The notes: a model not told the origin generated them from the letters alone. Positions 26,056-35,871 are shown, counted from the first letter of the stretch. The stretch: DNA of 64,000 bases from Dorea sp. (GCA_022769185.1 JALEKG010000047.1:1-64000), one strand, 5' to 3'. Translations and numbers: made by a program.

Positions 26056-26758
26056 CTTTTATCTCCTCTTTTGTCAAAAGCCGGTATTCTCCTGAATGTA
26101 AATTCTCATCCAGTACAAGCGGCCCCATTGACTCCCGTTTCAGATAAGTTACTTCCTTTCCAACTGCCTGAAACATACGCTTTACCTGGTGATATTTTCC
26201 CTCACAGATGGAAAGGCGGATTTCTGACTCAGATGAGCTTCGGATGATCTCAAGTGTCCCCGGACGAGTCCACTCTTCCTTCCCATCCGCACCAATGTTT
26301 ACTCCCTCTTGAAAGCATCTGACATCTTCTTCTGTCACTTTCCCCTGAACTTTTGCATAGTAAACCTTATCCACATGCTTTTTGGGCGATAAAAGCCGGT
26401 GCGCCAATGCTCCGTCATTCGTGATCAGAAGCAGCCCTTCTGTATCTTTATCCAGTCTTCCTACAGGAAAAAGATCCTTTCTTTTCTTATCCCGGATCAG
26501 ATCTAATACTGTAGTATCTCTGGAATCTTCAGTAGCAGATACCACTCCGGCCGGTTTATTCAACATATAATATTCCAGGGACGCATATGCCACTTCATTT
26601 CCATCCAAAGTAACCGAATCTTTTTCTTCCTGAACTTTGACATCCGGTGTCTTCACTATCTTCTGGTTCACACAGACTCGTCCCTGGCGAATATACTTTT
26701 TTACTTCCTGCCTGGTACCAAATCCCATATCAGCAAGATATTTATCCAAACGTATCAT
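26030..26758 (-). CDS. RsuA/RluB-family pseudouridine synthase
   Basis: Makes pseudouridine in rRNA. The N-terminal S4 domain (RLDKYLADMGFGTRQEVKKYI) binds RNA; the catalytic Asp is in GRLDKDTEGLLLITNDG, and EGKYHQVKRMFQAVG is the family's second signature. Length 242. The closest type is RsuA (16S position 516) or RluB (23S position 2605); sequence alone does not decide. It begins 1 nt from the RsmF stop codon. Confidence 0.92.
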   Translation of the reverse strand: MIRLDKYLADMGFGTRQEVKKYIRQGRVCVNQKIVKTPDVKVQEEKDSVTLDGNEVAYASLEYYMLNKPAGVVSATEDSRDTTVLDLIRDKKRKDLFPVGRLDKDTEGLLLITNDGALAHRLLSPKKHVDKVYYAKVQGKVTEEDVRCFQEGVNIGADGKEEWTRPGTLEIIRSSSESEIRLSICEGKYHQVKRMFQAVGKEVTYLKRESMGPLVLDENLHSGEYRLLTKEEIKDVTEWNAE

Positions 26759-28138
26759 TTAACAGAGCCTCCATCCCGGAAGATACTTATTCTTCAATGT
26801 TCCGCCTGCAATCTTTCCCCATCCCAGAGGATATCCATCCACGCAGACCAGATGCCAGCCTTTTGCTTTCTTTTCCATCAGCTCGTCTACTTCCAGAGTC
26901 TCCCCTTTTAAATATCTGCGTACACGGTCATCCTCTGCTGAAAAATCAATACAATGTGCAAATTCTTCTTTCTTCAGATACATCGCAAGTGCCTGACTTG
27001 GTTCAAACCGCTTTTTCTTCAGTTCTCCGAGTAATAATCCCGTACGCAGAAACCGGATTCCTCTGACATCTGGCAGTTCTTCCGGCATATAGTAGATCCG
27101 TTCCCCATGAATATCCAGCCTGGACGCATCCAGTTCCCAGGAAATATCCTGCATAAATTCTGCCAGTTCTTCAGGAATCTTTGCACTTTTCTTTTTCAGT
27201 TTCAGTTCTTTTGCCGGAAGTGGTTCTCCTTTTTGAAGAAGTGCAAGATAATGTCCCTCTCCTTTCATCTTATGAGGAAAGATCCTGACCGTCTTTGCAA
27301 GTTCAGGATCCCTGCTTCTGGTCTCTTCCGGTATTCCCAGGCAGAATCCGTCATAGTATGGTTCAATCCCAAGCACATGAAATTCCGGATACTCCTCTTT
27401 CAGATGTTCTATCATCTGTTCATTCTCACGGCTGTCAAATGTACAGGTCGAATAAAGCATCATTCCACCCGGTTTTAACATTCTGGCCGCCTGCAGGATG
27501 ATATTTCTCTGAAGATTACTGAAAAACTCGGGACCATGTTCCTCCCATGCCCTGACCATTTTCTTGTCTTTCCGGAACATCCCTTCTCCGGAACACGGTG
27601 CATCTATCAAAATCTTATCAAAATATTCCGGGAAATAAGTTTCCAATTTCCCCGGTTCTTCACTCAGCACCAGTACATTTCCAATTCCAAATACTTCTAT
27701 ATTTTTAAGCAGTCCCTTTGCTCTGGAGCTGCTGATATCGTTGGCAACCAGTACTCCTTCTCCCCGGAGTTTTGCTCCAAGTTCCGTCGCCTTTCCACCA
27801 GGTGCTGCACATACATCTAACACCTTATCTCCCGGTGCGATCGGAAGACGGTCCGCAGGTGTCATGGCACTGGGTTCCTGAAGATAATAAAGTCCTGCAA
27901 AATAGTACGGGTGCTTCGCAGGAGAAACATGTTCTCCATCATAATAGAATCCATTTTGAATCCATGGTACAGGTGTAATCTCAAAAGGACAGATCTTCTT
28001 AAACTCTTCGACAGAGATCTTTCCTGTATTCACACGCAGTCCATAATATCTCGGTTCCTCATAACATGCTACATATTCTTCATATTCTTCTCCAAGGAGC
28101 TGCTTCATCTTTTTCTCAAATGCGCTGGGCAGATACAT
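26759..28138 (-). CDS. rsmF: NOL1/NOP2/Sun-family rRNA 5-methylcytosine methyltransferase (RsmF-like)
   Basis: Transfers methyl groups from SAM to cytosine C5 in 16S rRNA. DVCAAPGGKATEL (about 108-120) binds SAM; the two cysteines of the family are in DAPCSGEGMF (Cys ~182) and STCTFDSRENE. The C-terminal part resembles the RsmF PUA-like region. The length (459) fits RsmF. It is first in a tight eight-gene minus-strand operon ending at recU. Confidence 0.93.
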   Translation of the reverse strand: MYLPSAFEKKMKQLLGEEYEEYVACYEEPRYYGLRVNTGKISVEEFKKICPFEITPVPWIQNGFYYDGEHVSPAKHPYYFAGLYYLQEPSAMTPADRLPIAPGDKVLDVCAAPGGKATELGAKLRGEGVLVANDISSSRAKGLLKNIEVFGIGNVLVLSEEPGKLETYFPEYFDKILIDAPCSGEGMFRKDKKMVRAWEEHGPEFFSNLQRNIILQAARMLKPGGMMLYSTCTFDSRENEQMIEHLKEEYPEFHVLGIEPYYDGFCLGIPEETRSRDPELAKTVRIFPHKMKGEGHYLALLQKGEPLPAKELKLKKKSAKIPEELAEFMQDISWELDASRLDIHGERIYYMPEELPDVRGIRFLRTGLLLGELKKKRFEPSQALAMYLKKEEFAHCIDFSAEDDRVRRYLKGETLEVDELMEKKAKGWHLVCVDGYPLGWGKIAGGTLKNKYLPGWRLC

Positions 28139-28208
28139 CTATTCTTCCTCCGTAAGCATCAATTTCATTGCATATGTAGTTTAGTATAACATATTCGAGT
28201 GTATAACT

Positions 28209-28943
28209 CTAGGAATAAGCATATTTTAATTTTTTATTTTCCAGATATTTTAAAACATAATACGGATTGACGCTTATTTCCTCTCCATTCTTCCAGGAAT
28301 AAATCCCCACATGCAGATGTACCGCAAATTTTCCTTTTGTTCCTTCTTCTCCATATCCGGAATCCCCCATATATCCAAGAAGTTCCCCAGCCTTAACCCG
28401 ATCACCTTTTTTCAGATTACTATAGCAGTCCAAATGTGCGTAGTAATAATAAGTACCACTCTCTGTTGTTATGCCAACTCGATATCCACCCTTCTCCAGC
28501 CAGCCCAGATTCGTCACGGTTCCTTCGGTCATACTGACAACCGGATAGATTCCTCGTTCATTTTTCGAAGCCATGATATCTGTGCCTTCATGTCCACTTG
28601 TTCCATTATAATGGCGTTCCTCCATCCATCCATTTACAAACGATGTTTTTAATGACTTATCCACCGTGGATTCTGGAACCGGGTAATAAATCACCTCATT
28701 TTCCACATTTTCAAGAAAAATTATGCACTCATTTGAAAGCCGGTCTTTTTCTGCAAGCATTTCCCTGGAAAAAAAATCTCTTCGGTACTCTGCATCTGAA
28801 ATCGTTTTATTCTGCATGGTGTTCCATCTTCCAATCTCTTTTATCTTTTCGATTTCCAAAACGGAAAACAACGCCAGTAAGGACAAAAGCAAAATCATTC
28901 TTCCAGAATTTAATTTTTTCATTTTCTCATTATATATTGTCAT
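28209..28943 (-). CDS. M23-family metallopeptidase with N-terminal membrane anchor
   Basis: A cell-wall endopeptidase fold (lysostaphin/LytM type). An N-terminal helix (MILLLSLLALFSVLEI) anchors it, with the rest outside. The zinc site is HEGTD plus HLHVG, with a further His in YYYAHLD, so it looks catalytically intact. The length of about 240 and single anchor resemble SpoIIQ-like or other sporulation-linked M23 proteins; SpoIIQ itself is not proven. No clear ribosome site precedes the first ATG; an ATG seven codons in is an alternative. It is monocistronic between pepD and rsmF. Confidence 0.85.
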   Translation of the reverse strand: MTIYNEKMKKLNSGRMILLLSLLALFSVLEIEKIKEIGRWNTMQNKTISDAEYRRDFFSREMLAEKDRLSNECIIFLENVENEVIYYPVPESTVDKSLKTSFVNGWMEERHYNGTSGHEGTDIMASKNERGIYPVVSMTEGTVTNLGWLEKGGYRVGITTESGTYYYYAHLDCYSNLKKGDRVKAGELLGYMGDSGYGEEGTKGKFAVHLHVGIYSWKNGEEISVNPYYVLKYLENKKLKYAYS

Positions 28944-28960
28944 TTTTTATTACTATATGC

Positions 28961-29000
28961 AAAATGGCCAGCTCCCTATGACTATAAGGAACCAGCCATT
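28961..29000 (-). terminator. Hairpin terminator after pepD
   Basis: About 14 bp with several G-U pairs (outer stem AATGGC/GCCATT) and a 9-nt loop, followed by TTTTG on the minus strand. It lies 33 nt past the pepD stop and before the M23 gene. Confidence 0.6.
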
Positions 29001-29033
29001 CCAATCCGTAATACGGATTCTATGATTCATCTT

Positions 29034-30482
29034 TTATTTACATTTTTTAAGAACTGCTTTCAGATATTCCCAAGTTCTCTGCGTAGAGGCAATATCCAGC
29101 TTTTCATTAAATGAATGAATATCCAGAAGATCCGGTCCAAAAGACACACAATCCAGATCCGGACGTTTTCCAAGGAAGATTCCGCATTCGAGCCCTGCAT
29201 GAACGGTAGAAACAACAGGATCCTTTCCATATACCTCTCTGTATGTATCCTCCAGAATATGACAGATCTCAGAGTCCGGATTATACTGCCATGCAGGATA
29301 TTCGCTTAATGTTTTTCCCTGACCTCCAAATGCTTTGGCACATCCTTCAAGCATCTCTCTTAAATACTGTTTTTTACTTTCGACCGAACTTCTGATCAGG
29401 AATTCACTTCTGACATAGTTCTCATGCGTATCTACTACTCCTACACTCAACGAAGATTCTACAATGCCTTTTAATTTACGGCTGTACTCATATAGTCCAT
29501 TCGGGCAAAGCAGGAAGAAACCAATCACACGCTCTGTGGAATCTTTATCGCACGCATCGGTACAAACTCCTTCTTCTATTTCCATATCCAGAATCAGCCC
29601 CGGTTCCTCTCCCATAAATTCGTGGTTCCAGATAGCTTCCATTTCACGGATCGTATCCGCTGCCTTCTCTTTCGAATCGGAAGGAAGGATAATCTTTGCA
29701 GTTGATTCCATTGGAATCACATTGTCTTTAGAGCCTCCGCCCAGCTCTACAATCTGAAATGGTACTTCTTTCTCGATCCGATTTAACAAACGCCCCATCA
29801 TCTTATGTGCATTACCGCGTTGCTTATGAATTTCAGATCCTGAATGCCCGCCAAGCAGACCATGAAGCTTTACAGTCACGCGCGTTCCATTCACTTTTTC
29901 CCGCCGAACCGGAACAACAGCCTCATAACGGATTCCACCGGCACAGCCGACCGTTAATGTTCCTTCTTCTTCAGAATCAATATTCAACAGTTTCTTTCCT
30001 TTCAGAAGTGTAAGATCTATGCCATTTGCACCCTCCATTCCAGATTCCTCATCTACGGTAAAGAGTGCTTCAATCGGCGGATGTGGGATCTCATTACTGT
30101 CCAGGATTGCCAGAGCCATTGCTACCGCAATGCCATCATCTCCACCAAGAGTCGTATCTTTTGCTTTTACGTATCCATCCTCTACATAGAGTTCCAGTCC
30201 CTGTGTCTTAAAATCGTGGTCAGATCCCGGTCTCTTTTCACAGACCATGTCCATATGTCCCTGCAGAATGACAGGTTCTGCATCCTCATATCCGGCTGTT
30301 CCACCTTTTTTAATGATCACGTTGTTCAAATCATCCTGATATGCTTCCAGTCCACGCTCCTGTGCGAAGGACATCAGATAATCACTGACCTTCTTCGTAT
30401 CAAAAGTTCCCCTCGGGACATTGCTCAGCTCCTCGAAGAAATGAAACACTTCCTGAGGTTCAAGATTTTCCAGAATTGCCAT
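29034..30482 (-). CDS. pepD: Aminoacyl-histidine dipeptidase (cytosolic dipeptidase, M20C)
   Basis: A zinc dipeptidase of broad specificity (Xaa-His and other dipeptides). QGHMDMVCEK carries the first metal ligand and general region; TLGGDDGIAVAMALA and DEESGMEGANG supply bridging Asp and the catalytic Glu. The length of 482 residues matches PepD. The gene stands alone with its own promoter (30520-30548) and terminator. Confidence 0.95.
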   Translation of the reverse strand: MAILENLEPQEVFHFFEELSNVPRGTFDTKKVSDYLMSFAQERGLEAYQDDLNNVIIKKGGTAGYEDAEPVILQGHMDMVCEKRPGSDHDFKTQGLELYVEDGYVKAKDTTLGGDDGIAVAMALAILDSNEIPHPPIEALFTVDEESGMEGANGIDLTLLKGKKLLNIDSEEEGTLTVGCAGGIRYEAVVPVRREKVNGTRVTVKLHGLLGGHSGSEIHKQRGNAHKMMGRLLNRIEKEVPFQIVELGGGSKDNVIPMESTAKIILPSDSKEKAADTIREMEAIWNHEFMGEEPGLILDMEIEEGVCTDACDKDSTERVIGFFLLCPNGLYEYSRKLKGIVESSLSVGVVDTHENYVRSEFLIRSSVESKKQYLREMLEGCAKAFGGQGKTLSEYPAWQYNPDSEICHILEDTYREVYGKDPVVSTVHAGLECGIFLGKRPDLDCVSFGPDLLDIHSFNEKLDIASTQRTWEYLKAVLKKCK

Positions 30483-30519
30483 TTTATGTTACCTCTCTTC
30501 TTTTATTATTCTTCTTACT

Positions 30520-30548
30520 ATTATGAGTCACTTGTCATAAAAAATCAA
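30520..30548 (-). promoter_or_regulatory. Promoter of pepD
   Basis: Minus-strand TTGATT (30543-30548), 17 nt, CATAAT (30520-30525; 5 of 6). It lies about 40 nt before the pepD start. Confidence 0.55.
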
Positions 30549-30562
30549 CCTTATCATAGAAT
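30534..30562 (+). promoter_or_regulatory. Possible sigma-E promoter of ylbJ
   Basis: GTCATAA (30534-30540), 14 nt, CATAGAAT (30555-30562) resembles the sporulation sigma-E pattern (GTCATATT / CATACAAT). The B. subtilis homologue is known to be sigma-E-dependent. It overlaps the pepD promoter on the other strand. Confidence 0.4.
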
Positions 30563-30595
30563 AAAACAAGGTCATTTTTATTGGAGTATCATTCT

Positions 30596-31522
30596 ATGAA
30601 ACAACGCATTTTTTCTGCATTTATCCTTATTTTCTTCTTTCTTATGCTCTGCTTTCCCAGTCAGACACTAGAAGGTGCAAAAAGCGGTCTTCTTCTGTGG
30701 TTTCAGTCCGTTCTTCCAACATTATTGCCCTTTATGATCCTCTCAAGTCTTATGATACATACCAGTGCCATTCAGTGGATCTCCAGAATATCCTCTCCCT
30801 TTTTATGCAGAATTTTTCGTGTTTCTCCCTATGGCTCCTTTGCACTTCTGACAGGGTTTTTATGCGGGTATCCAATGGGAGCGAAGACCGCTTCTGACTT
30901 GTTAAAAAATGATTATATCACGCAAAATGAAGCTTGCTATTTACTTTCATTCTGCAATAATACAAGCCCCATGTTCCTGATCAGTTTTATCATCCTTCAA
31001 AACTTAAAATGTCCCTCCCTGATGCTGCCTTTACTCAGCATTTCTATATTTTCGCCCGTCCTGTGCAGCTTTTTATTTCGTAGATATTATCAAATTCCCA
31101 AATACTCTTTTCATTCTCGCTTTCCTTCCGTTCCTCTCCACTCCCGTAGAAATCTTGCAGACTCCTGTATGATGGAAAGCCTGGAGGCCATCACCAAAGT
31201 AGGAGGATATATGATACTTTTTTCAATTATGATCAATCTTTCAAAAGTATTTCTCAGGAATCTTCCATGGATGTATCTGCTGGCTGTGCCTTCTCTTGAA
31301 TTAAGTAGCGGCACTGCCTTGATCTGCTCATCCACTTTAACTGTTCAGGCAAAAATCATCTATTCACTTACTTTGTCTTCTTTTGGAGGATGGTGCTGCA
31401 TTGCACAGACCAGATCCATGATACAGGACAACAGTCTGTCAATTCTTCCTTATATTGCAGAAAAGCTGATTACCGCATCGGTAACCAGCTTACTTACATA
31501 CTGCTACTTATTCTTCTTTTAG
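30596..31522 (+). CDS. ylbJ: YlbJ-like sporulation integral membrane protein
   Basis: A polytopic membrane protein of 308 residues with nucleoside-recognition (gate) domain features: PTLLPFMILSSLMI, LLTGFLCGYPMGAKTASDLL, and SFCNNTSPMFLISFI. This Gly-Tyr-Pro-x-Gly and Asn-Asn-x-Ser-Pro pattern marks the YlbJ/SpoVV group; YlbJ homologues take dipicolinate into the mother-cell/forespore system. The ATG at 30596 follows TTGGAG; an in-frame TTG at 30581 overlaps that site. It lies opposite the coaD-rsmD operon, as in B. subtilis (ylbH-ylbI-ylbJ). Confidence 0.85.
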   Translation: MKQRIFSAFILIFFFLMLCFPSQTLEGAKSGLLLWFQSVLPTLLPFMILSSLMIHTSAIQWISRISSPFLCRIFRVSPYGSFALLTGFLCGYPMGAKTASDLLKNDYITQNEACYLLSFCNNTSPMFLISFIILQNLKCPSLMLPLLSISIFSPVLCSFLFRRYYQIPKYSFHSRFPSVPLHSRRNLADSCMMESLEAITKVGGYMILFSIMINLSKVFLRNLPWMYLLAVPSLELSSGTALICSSTLTVQAKIIYSLTLSSFGGWCCIAQTRSMIQDNSLSILPYIAEKLITASVTSLLTYCYLFFF

Positions 31523-31556
31523 AAAACAAATAAATACACAGATAAACAGACCTCAC

Positions 31557-32246
31557 CTAACCCAGATTATCATCTTCCTCCTGGAAATCCTGATCATCTA
31601 TATATTCATCATCTCCATATGCATCTTCCGTATAACGCTCCTGTGCATATCCGGGATCTGTATATCCTCCATTGCCATATTCTGCCTCCAGACCTCTGGA
31701 AGACTGCTCAGGAATCTCAAGCTCTGCACGGTTATTCCGAACCATATCATAACATTCCTGAAGGGAATTCACCAGCCCATCATACTTGGTTGTATAGCTG
31801 TCCAGTGTATGTCCTATGATGCTTTCTGCCTGTGATAACAGATCATCTGTATACTGCATTGCGCCAATACGGATATCATTCGCATCGCTTGTAGCATTAT
31901 CCAGAATCTGCTGTGCCTGCTCAGTAGCAGCTGTCACAATCTCATTCGCCTGTGCATAAGCCTGCTGCATAATCTCGTGTTCACTGACCAGCTCACTCGT
32001 CTGAATCTGCGCATCCGCAATCAGGCTGTCCGCTTTTGCCTGTGCATCCGCAAGGATCGCATCCTTATTTGCAATGATCTTCTGATAGCGCTTGATCTCA
32101 TCCGGTGTCTTCATACGAAGTTCCCGTAAGAGCTCGTCCATCTGATCTTTATTTACAATAATCTTAGTCGTAGATAACGGCTGAAACTTACAACTATCAA
32201 TGTACTCTTCAATTTCTTCAATAATCTGTTCAATACGGCTGCTCAT
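31557..32246 (-). CDS. DivIVA-like coiled-coil protein (unknown role)
   Basis: A soluble 229-residue protein. Residues ~55-150 are a long Ala/Gln-rich coiled coil (ILADAQAKADSLIADAQIQ, ANEIVTAATEQAQQILDNA), of the kind often annotated as ATPase subunit E/H-like or DivIVA-like. The N-terminus (IEQIIEEIEEYIDSC) is also helical. The last ~50 residues are acidic, Gly/Tyr-rich and probably disordered. It follows coaD by 21 nt, and the same arrangement is usual in clostridia. A role in cell division or envelope organisation is possible but not shown. Confidence 0.8.
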   Translation of the reverse strand: MSSRIEQIIEEIEEYIDSCKFQPLSTTKIIVNKDQMDELLRELRMKTPDEIKRYQKIIANKDAILADAQAKADSLIADAQIQTSELVSEHEIMQQAYAQANEIVTAATEQAQQILDNATSDANDIRIGAMQYTDDLLSQAESIIGHTLDSYTTKYDGLVNSLQECYDMVRNNRAELEIPEQSSRGLEAEYGNGGYTDPGYAQERYTEDAYGDDEYIDDQDFQEEDDNLG

Positions 32247-32267
32247 AATTTACACTCTCCTTTTTAA

Positions 32268-32744
32268 TTATTTCCGTTTTTTCTCAATATTCTCCATCAC
32301 AATCGGCGGAACAAACTGAGAAATATCCCCTCCAAAAGCCGCTACTTCCTTCACTGTTGTAGAACTTAAATATGAATACTCCAGACTGGTCGTCAAAAAA
32401 ACCGTCTCTACTTCCGGCTCCATCTTATGATTCGTCTGAGCCATCTGCAATTCATATTCAAAATCTGTAATAGCCCGAAGGCCCCTTATAACCATCTTTG
32501 CACCCGTCTTGCGGGCAAAATCCACCAGCAATCCTTCGAACGGAATAATCTTAACATTTGGCAGATCTTTTGTTACTTCCTTTAACATTCTAACACGTTC
32601 TTCTGCGGAAAACAACGGGGTTTTTGCGTTATTATTCAACACTCCGACAATTAATTCATCCACTAATTTAGAAGATCTTTTGATCACATCCAAATGACCA
32701 TATGTGACCGGGTCAAAGCTTCCCGGATAAATTGCTTTTATCAT
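32268..32744 (-). CDS. coaD: Phosphopantetheine adenylyltransferase
   Basis: The penultimate enzyme of coenzyme A synthesis: transfers AMP from ATP to 4'-phosphopantetheine. [15 protein letters not shown] contains the GHxD-type nucleotide site (His17), and [12 protein letters not shown] and [16 protein letters not shown] are the other signatures. The length of 158 is typical. It sits between rsmD and the DivIVA-like gene. Confidence 0.97.
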   Translation of the reverse strand: MIKAIYPGSFDPVTYGHLDVIKRSSKLVDELIVGVLNNNAKTPLFSAEERVRMLKEVTKDLPNVKIIPFEGLLVDFARKTGAKMVIRGLRAITDFEYELQMAQTNHKMEPEVETVFLTTSLEYSYLSSTTVKEVAAFGGDISQFVPPIVMENIEKKRK

Positions 32745-32770
32745 ATTCTTTTCCTTCCTGTATTTTTCAG

Positions 32771-33322
32771 CTACACTTTTTCAAGAAAAGCATGCTTGTT
32801 AGTCTTGTATTTTTTCATCTTGATCAAAGAATATCCCAGTTCTTCCACATACTCGAAATCTGTTTCCAGAGACGCTTCAACAATAATCACACCGCCTTCT
32901 GCCAGAAGATCCGAATCCGCAAGATATTCCAGAACCTTACGTTCCAGTTCATTTCCATATGGAGGATCCATGAAAATATAGTCAAACTGTATGGTCCCTT
33001 CTAATTTATATAGGGCAGTCATAACATCCATTATCATCGTTGTTCCCTGCTCCTCCAGATGTGTCCGTTTCAGATTCTCTTTGATACAGGACATTGCCTT
33101 CGGATTTTTCTCCACAAACACAGCTTTTTCCGCTCCGCGACTCAATGCCTCTATTCCAATCCCTCCACTTCCGGAAAAAAGATCCAGAAACTTACAGTCA
33201 TATAAATACGGCGCGATCATATTAAATAATGTCTCTTTAATGCGATCTGTCGTCGGTCTGGTATCCATCCCTTCCAGCGTCTTTAATTGTATTCTTCTTG
33301 CACTTCCCGCAATGACTCTCAT
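32771..33322 (-). CDS. rsmD: 16S rRNA (guanine966-N2)-methyltransferase
   Basis: A SAM-dependent methyltransferase acting on G966 of 16S rRNA. The N-terminus [24 protein letters not shown] is characteristic; [18 protein letters not shown] binds SAM and DPPYG is the catalytic motif. 183 residues. It is the first gene of rsmD-coaD-DivIVA-like, driven by a perfect promoter at 33358-33386. Confidence 0.95.
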   Translation of the reverse strand: MRVIAGSARRIQLKTLEGMDTRPTTDRIKETLFNMIAPYLYDCKFLDLFSGSGGIGIEALSRGAEKAVFVEKNPKAMSCIKENLKRTHLEEQGTTMIMDVMTALYKLEGTIQFDYIFMDPPYGNELERKVLEYLADSDLLAEGGVIIVEASLETDFEYVEELGYSLIKMKKYKTNKHAFLEKV

Positions 33323-33357
33323 ACTCTATATAACCCCTTATTTTTTGCATTATTTTT

Positions 33358-33386
33358 ATTATAGATATGTGTCCGGCAATTGTCAA
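33358..33386 (-). promoter_or_regulatory. Perfect consensus promoter of rsmD-coaD
   Basis: TTGACA (plus 33381-33386), 17 nt, TATAAT (33358-33363). It begins 10 nt past the stop codon of the upstream ATPase gene. Confidence 0.8.
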
Positions 33387-33395
33387 TTCAGCCTG

Positions 33396-35111
33396 CTAAT
33401 TTTTCCCAATTGTTCCAAGTTTTCGGTATCGGTTTACACATGCATAGATTTCCTGTTTTCTTGGCATTGCAAGGTTCCCCGGGATCATCGTGCCCTCACA
33501 TATCACACCAAGCCCATCTATTTCTAGCTCTCTCCACACTTCTTCGATTGACTGCTGAACGGTCTTCCGTCCATCAAATACCTCTTCTTCCAAATACCGC
33601 AGGATATGTCCCAGACTTGCAAGCTGTTCCTGATCTGCCAGCTGTTCAACGTATCTTAAATCCACAGTCTCATGGTTCAACATCACTCCATCTCGTCCCA
33701 TGGTCTTTATCTTAACTCTTCCCTTTTGCCGAAGTCCATGATCAGCCCGTACCTTCCGTTCCCCAGAAGGACGGACCAGCCGGTCTTTCGGAAACTGAAG
33801 CTCTGGATATTCCGAAGCAGCTTTCTTCGCAATCTTGGTAATCTCCTTTGGGACATAACGATCCATCTGGATCACCTGATCTGCCACCTGAAAATATGCT
33901 CCCGAACTTCCCGCCACCATGACCGTCGAAATTCCAAACTCTTCATAAATAGCTCTCACTCGTTCAATAAACGGTGTAATTGGCTCCATCTCACGATGAA
34001 TTACCTGCTGCATCAGTTCATCCCGTACCATAAAATTCGTAGCACTGGTATCTTCATCTATCAAAAAAGTACCTGCACCCGCTTCTATACTTTCTGTCAC
34101 ATTCGCTGCCTGTGAAGTACTGCCACTTGCGTCTTCTGTTACAAATGAAACGGTATCCTTTCCATTCGGCAGATCATTAATAAACATTGAGATATCTGTA
34201 TTTCTTATACTTCTTCCATCCTCAGCCCTGATCTTTACAGCTGCGGGATCCGTCAGGACATACTCTCTTCCATCCCCTGCAATATGTGGATATACACCAC
34301 TTTCCAGTGCTTTTAGAAGCGTAGATTTCCCGTGATAGCCCCCTCCTACAATCAGGGTAACTCCTTTTCGGATTCCCATACCACTCATCTCTCCGTAATA
34401 CGGCAGATGCATTGTCACTTTCATAGAATCCGGTGATTGAAAAGCAACAGCTCCTTTCATCGGGCGCTGTGATACTCCTGATTCCCTTGGAAGAACAGAC
34501 CCATCCGCGACAAACGCTACAAGTCCCATCTCCTCTAAATGTGTCTGTATATATTCCTGATCCACAGAAAGCTCCATCACCTTCTGCACTTTGCTTCTAT
34601 CTAATTTCCGATAGCATAACGAATTCTCTACACAGTCCGGGAGGTACTCATACAGGATTTTTATCAGCTCTCCTGCATTGATCGTGCGTCCATTTGCCGG
34701 AAATCCAACTTCAAATCTTACTATAATATCTCCATTTTTTTCATCTATGGTACACGCAGTCCGTTCCAGGACCTCCTGACCACATCTTGTCACAGAGATC
34801 AGTCCGCTCTTTCCTGAACCATGCGCCCGGAAAGAAACCTGGTCTATCTGTCTTCCGAAGTTCCGGATCAGGTAATCTTGAAGCGCAGTCCGCTTACACG
34901 GCCGATCATAAAGTTCTTTCGGAAAGCCTGCAGTTCTTCCGGATACTTTTACACTTAATTTTGACGGCGATGCAAAAGGATCTCCCTGTACATGTTCGAT
35001 TGCAAGTATATATTTTCCAAACTGATAAGTACCTCTGGTATCTTTATACGCAGGATATCCTCTGTGATCGATCCGATTCAATAACTGCCTCAGCTCTTCT
35101 GATGTCTTCAT
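33396..35111 (-). CDS. Predicted ATPase of the ABC class (COG3044)
   Basis: A 571-residue cytosolic P-loop ATPase. The Walker A motif GGGYHGKST is at 256-264; a Walker-B-like FLIDEDTSATNFMVRD follows about 100 residues later, with DLPNGKDTVSF and EDASGSTSQAANV resembling the ABC signature region. The N-terminal ~240 residues are specific to this family. It has no membrane segments and no permease partner, so it is unlikely to be a transporter. The function is unknown. It follows the pentapeptide-repeat gene by 24 nt. Confidence 0.85.
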   Translation of the reverse strand: MKTSEELRQLLNRIDHRGYPAYKDTRGTYQFGKYILAIEHVQGDPFASPSKLSVKVSGRTAGFPKELYDRPCKRTALQDYLIRNFGRQIDQVSFRAHGSGKSGLISVTRCGQEVLERTACTIDEKNGDIIVRFEVGFPANGRTINAGELIKILYEYLPDCVENSLCYRKLDRSKVQKVMELSVDQEYIQTHLEEMGLVAFVADGSVLPRESGVSQRPMKGAVAFQSPDSMKVTMHLPYYGEMSGMGIRKGVTLIVGGGYHGKSTLLKALESGVYPHIAGDGREYVLTDPAAVKIRAEDGRSIRNTDISMFINDLPNGKDTVSFVTEDASGSTSQAANVTESIEAGAGTFLIDEDTSATNFMVRDELMQQVIHREMEPITPFIERVRAIYEEFGISTVMVAGSSGAYFQVADQVIQMDRYVPKEITKIAKKAASEYPELQFPKDRLVRPSGERKVRADHGLRQKGRVKIKTMGRDGVMLNHETVDLRYVEQLADQEQLASLGHILRYLEEEVFDGRKTVQQSIEEVWRELEIDGLGVICEGTMIPGNLAMPRKQEIYACVNRYRKLGTIGKN

Positions 35112-35135
35112 ACAATGATTCTCCTAATTCTATAT

Positions 35136-35837
35136 CTAATATCTGATTGCTTCTTCTCTGGTCATCCAAAAATGAATTCCTGTCGTAGAATCCATCCATC
35201 GGTCTTCATTAAAGTCTTTTACTTCCACCCATTGTCCTTTGCGGTATACAAAATTTTCATCCACCAGGGACCATGCCTCTTCATATTCTTCAGATGCATC
35301 AAAACTTTTAATCGTTAATACTTTTGCTTTATTGCATCTGCAGGAAGGAAGCGTCGCTGAAGTTCGCTTTGCATCCGCAGGGATCAGAAGCTGTACCAGC
35401 CGGTCATTTACACATTTTTTATAGCCTAAGATCGGCCCTGTTTCCGGGCAATGCATCTGAAACCATTGTGTCTTTTCATCATATATTATTCTGTCGAGTT
35501 TCGCTCGTTCCAGCACTGCACCAAACAAATCGGCCCCTTCTATATTGCATCCAGTCATATCACATGCTCTCATAGAAGCTGTTTTCATATTCGCATTTCT
35601 GAAATTTACCATTCTGAGCACACAACCGTCCAGAAGCGTATTTTCGATACTGCTGTTCTGTAAATCCGCCTGATTTAAAATGACATTCCGGAATTCACTC
35701 AGAGTAAAATCCATATTGCTCAGATTCCATCCCGTCAGATCCATGTCTGTAAATGATTTTTCTCTGAATACAAGCCTTTCCCCCGGTTTTCGGCACTTTA
35801 TAACGGCTTCCAGTTCATTCTTCGTCATTTTCTGCAT
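35136..35837 (-). CDS. Pentapeptide-repeat protein
   Basis: Residues ~28-115 form about 16 degenerate A(D/N)LxX repeats (for example MDLTGWNLSNMDFTLSEF, ADLQNSSIEN, ADLFGAVLERAKLD), which fold as a right-handed quadrilateral helix. The remaining ~110 residues include a Cys-containing segment (SATLPSCRCNKAKVL) and a tryptophan-rich end (STTGIHFWMTREEAIRY). Some pentapeptide proteins shield gyrase; nothing here proves that. It is paired with the COG3044 ATPase and follows the PrdX-like gene by about 35 nt. Confidence 0.85.
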   Translation of the reverse strand: MQKMTKNELEAVIKCRKPGERLVFREKSFTDMDLTGWNLSNMDFTLSEFRNVILNQADLQNSSIENTLLDGCVLRMVNFRNANMKTASMRACDMTGCNIEGADLFGAVLERAKLDRIIYDEKTQWFQMHCPETGPILGYKKCVNDRLVQLLIPADAKRTSATLPSCRCNKAKVLTIKSFDASEEYEEAWSLVDENFVYRKGQWVEVKDFNEDRWMDSTTGIHFWMTREEAIRY

Positions 35838-35871
35838 ATATCCACTTCCTTTGCAGATTTTTCTCCTCTTT

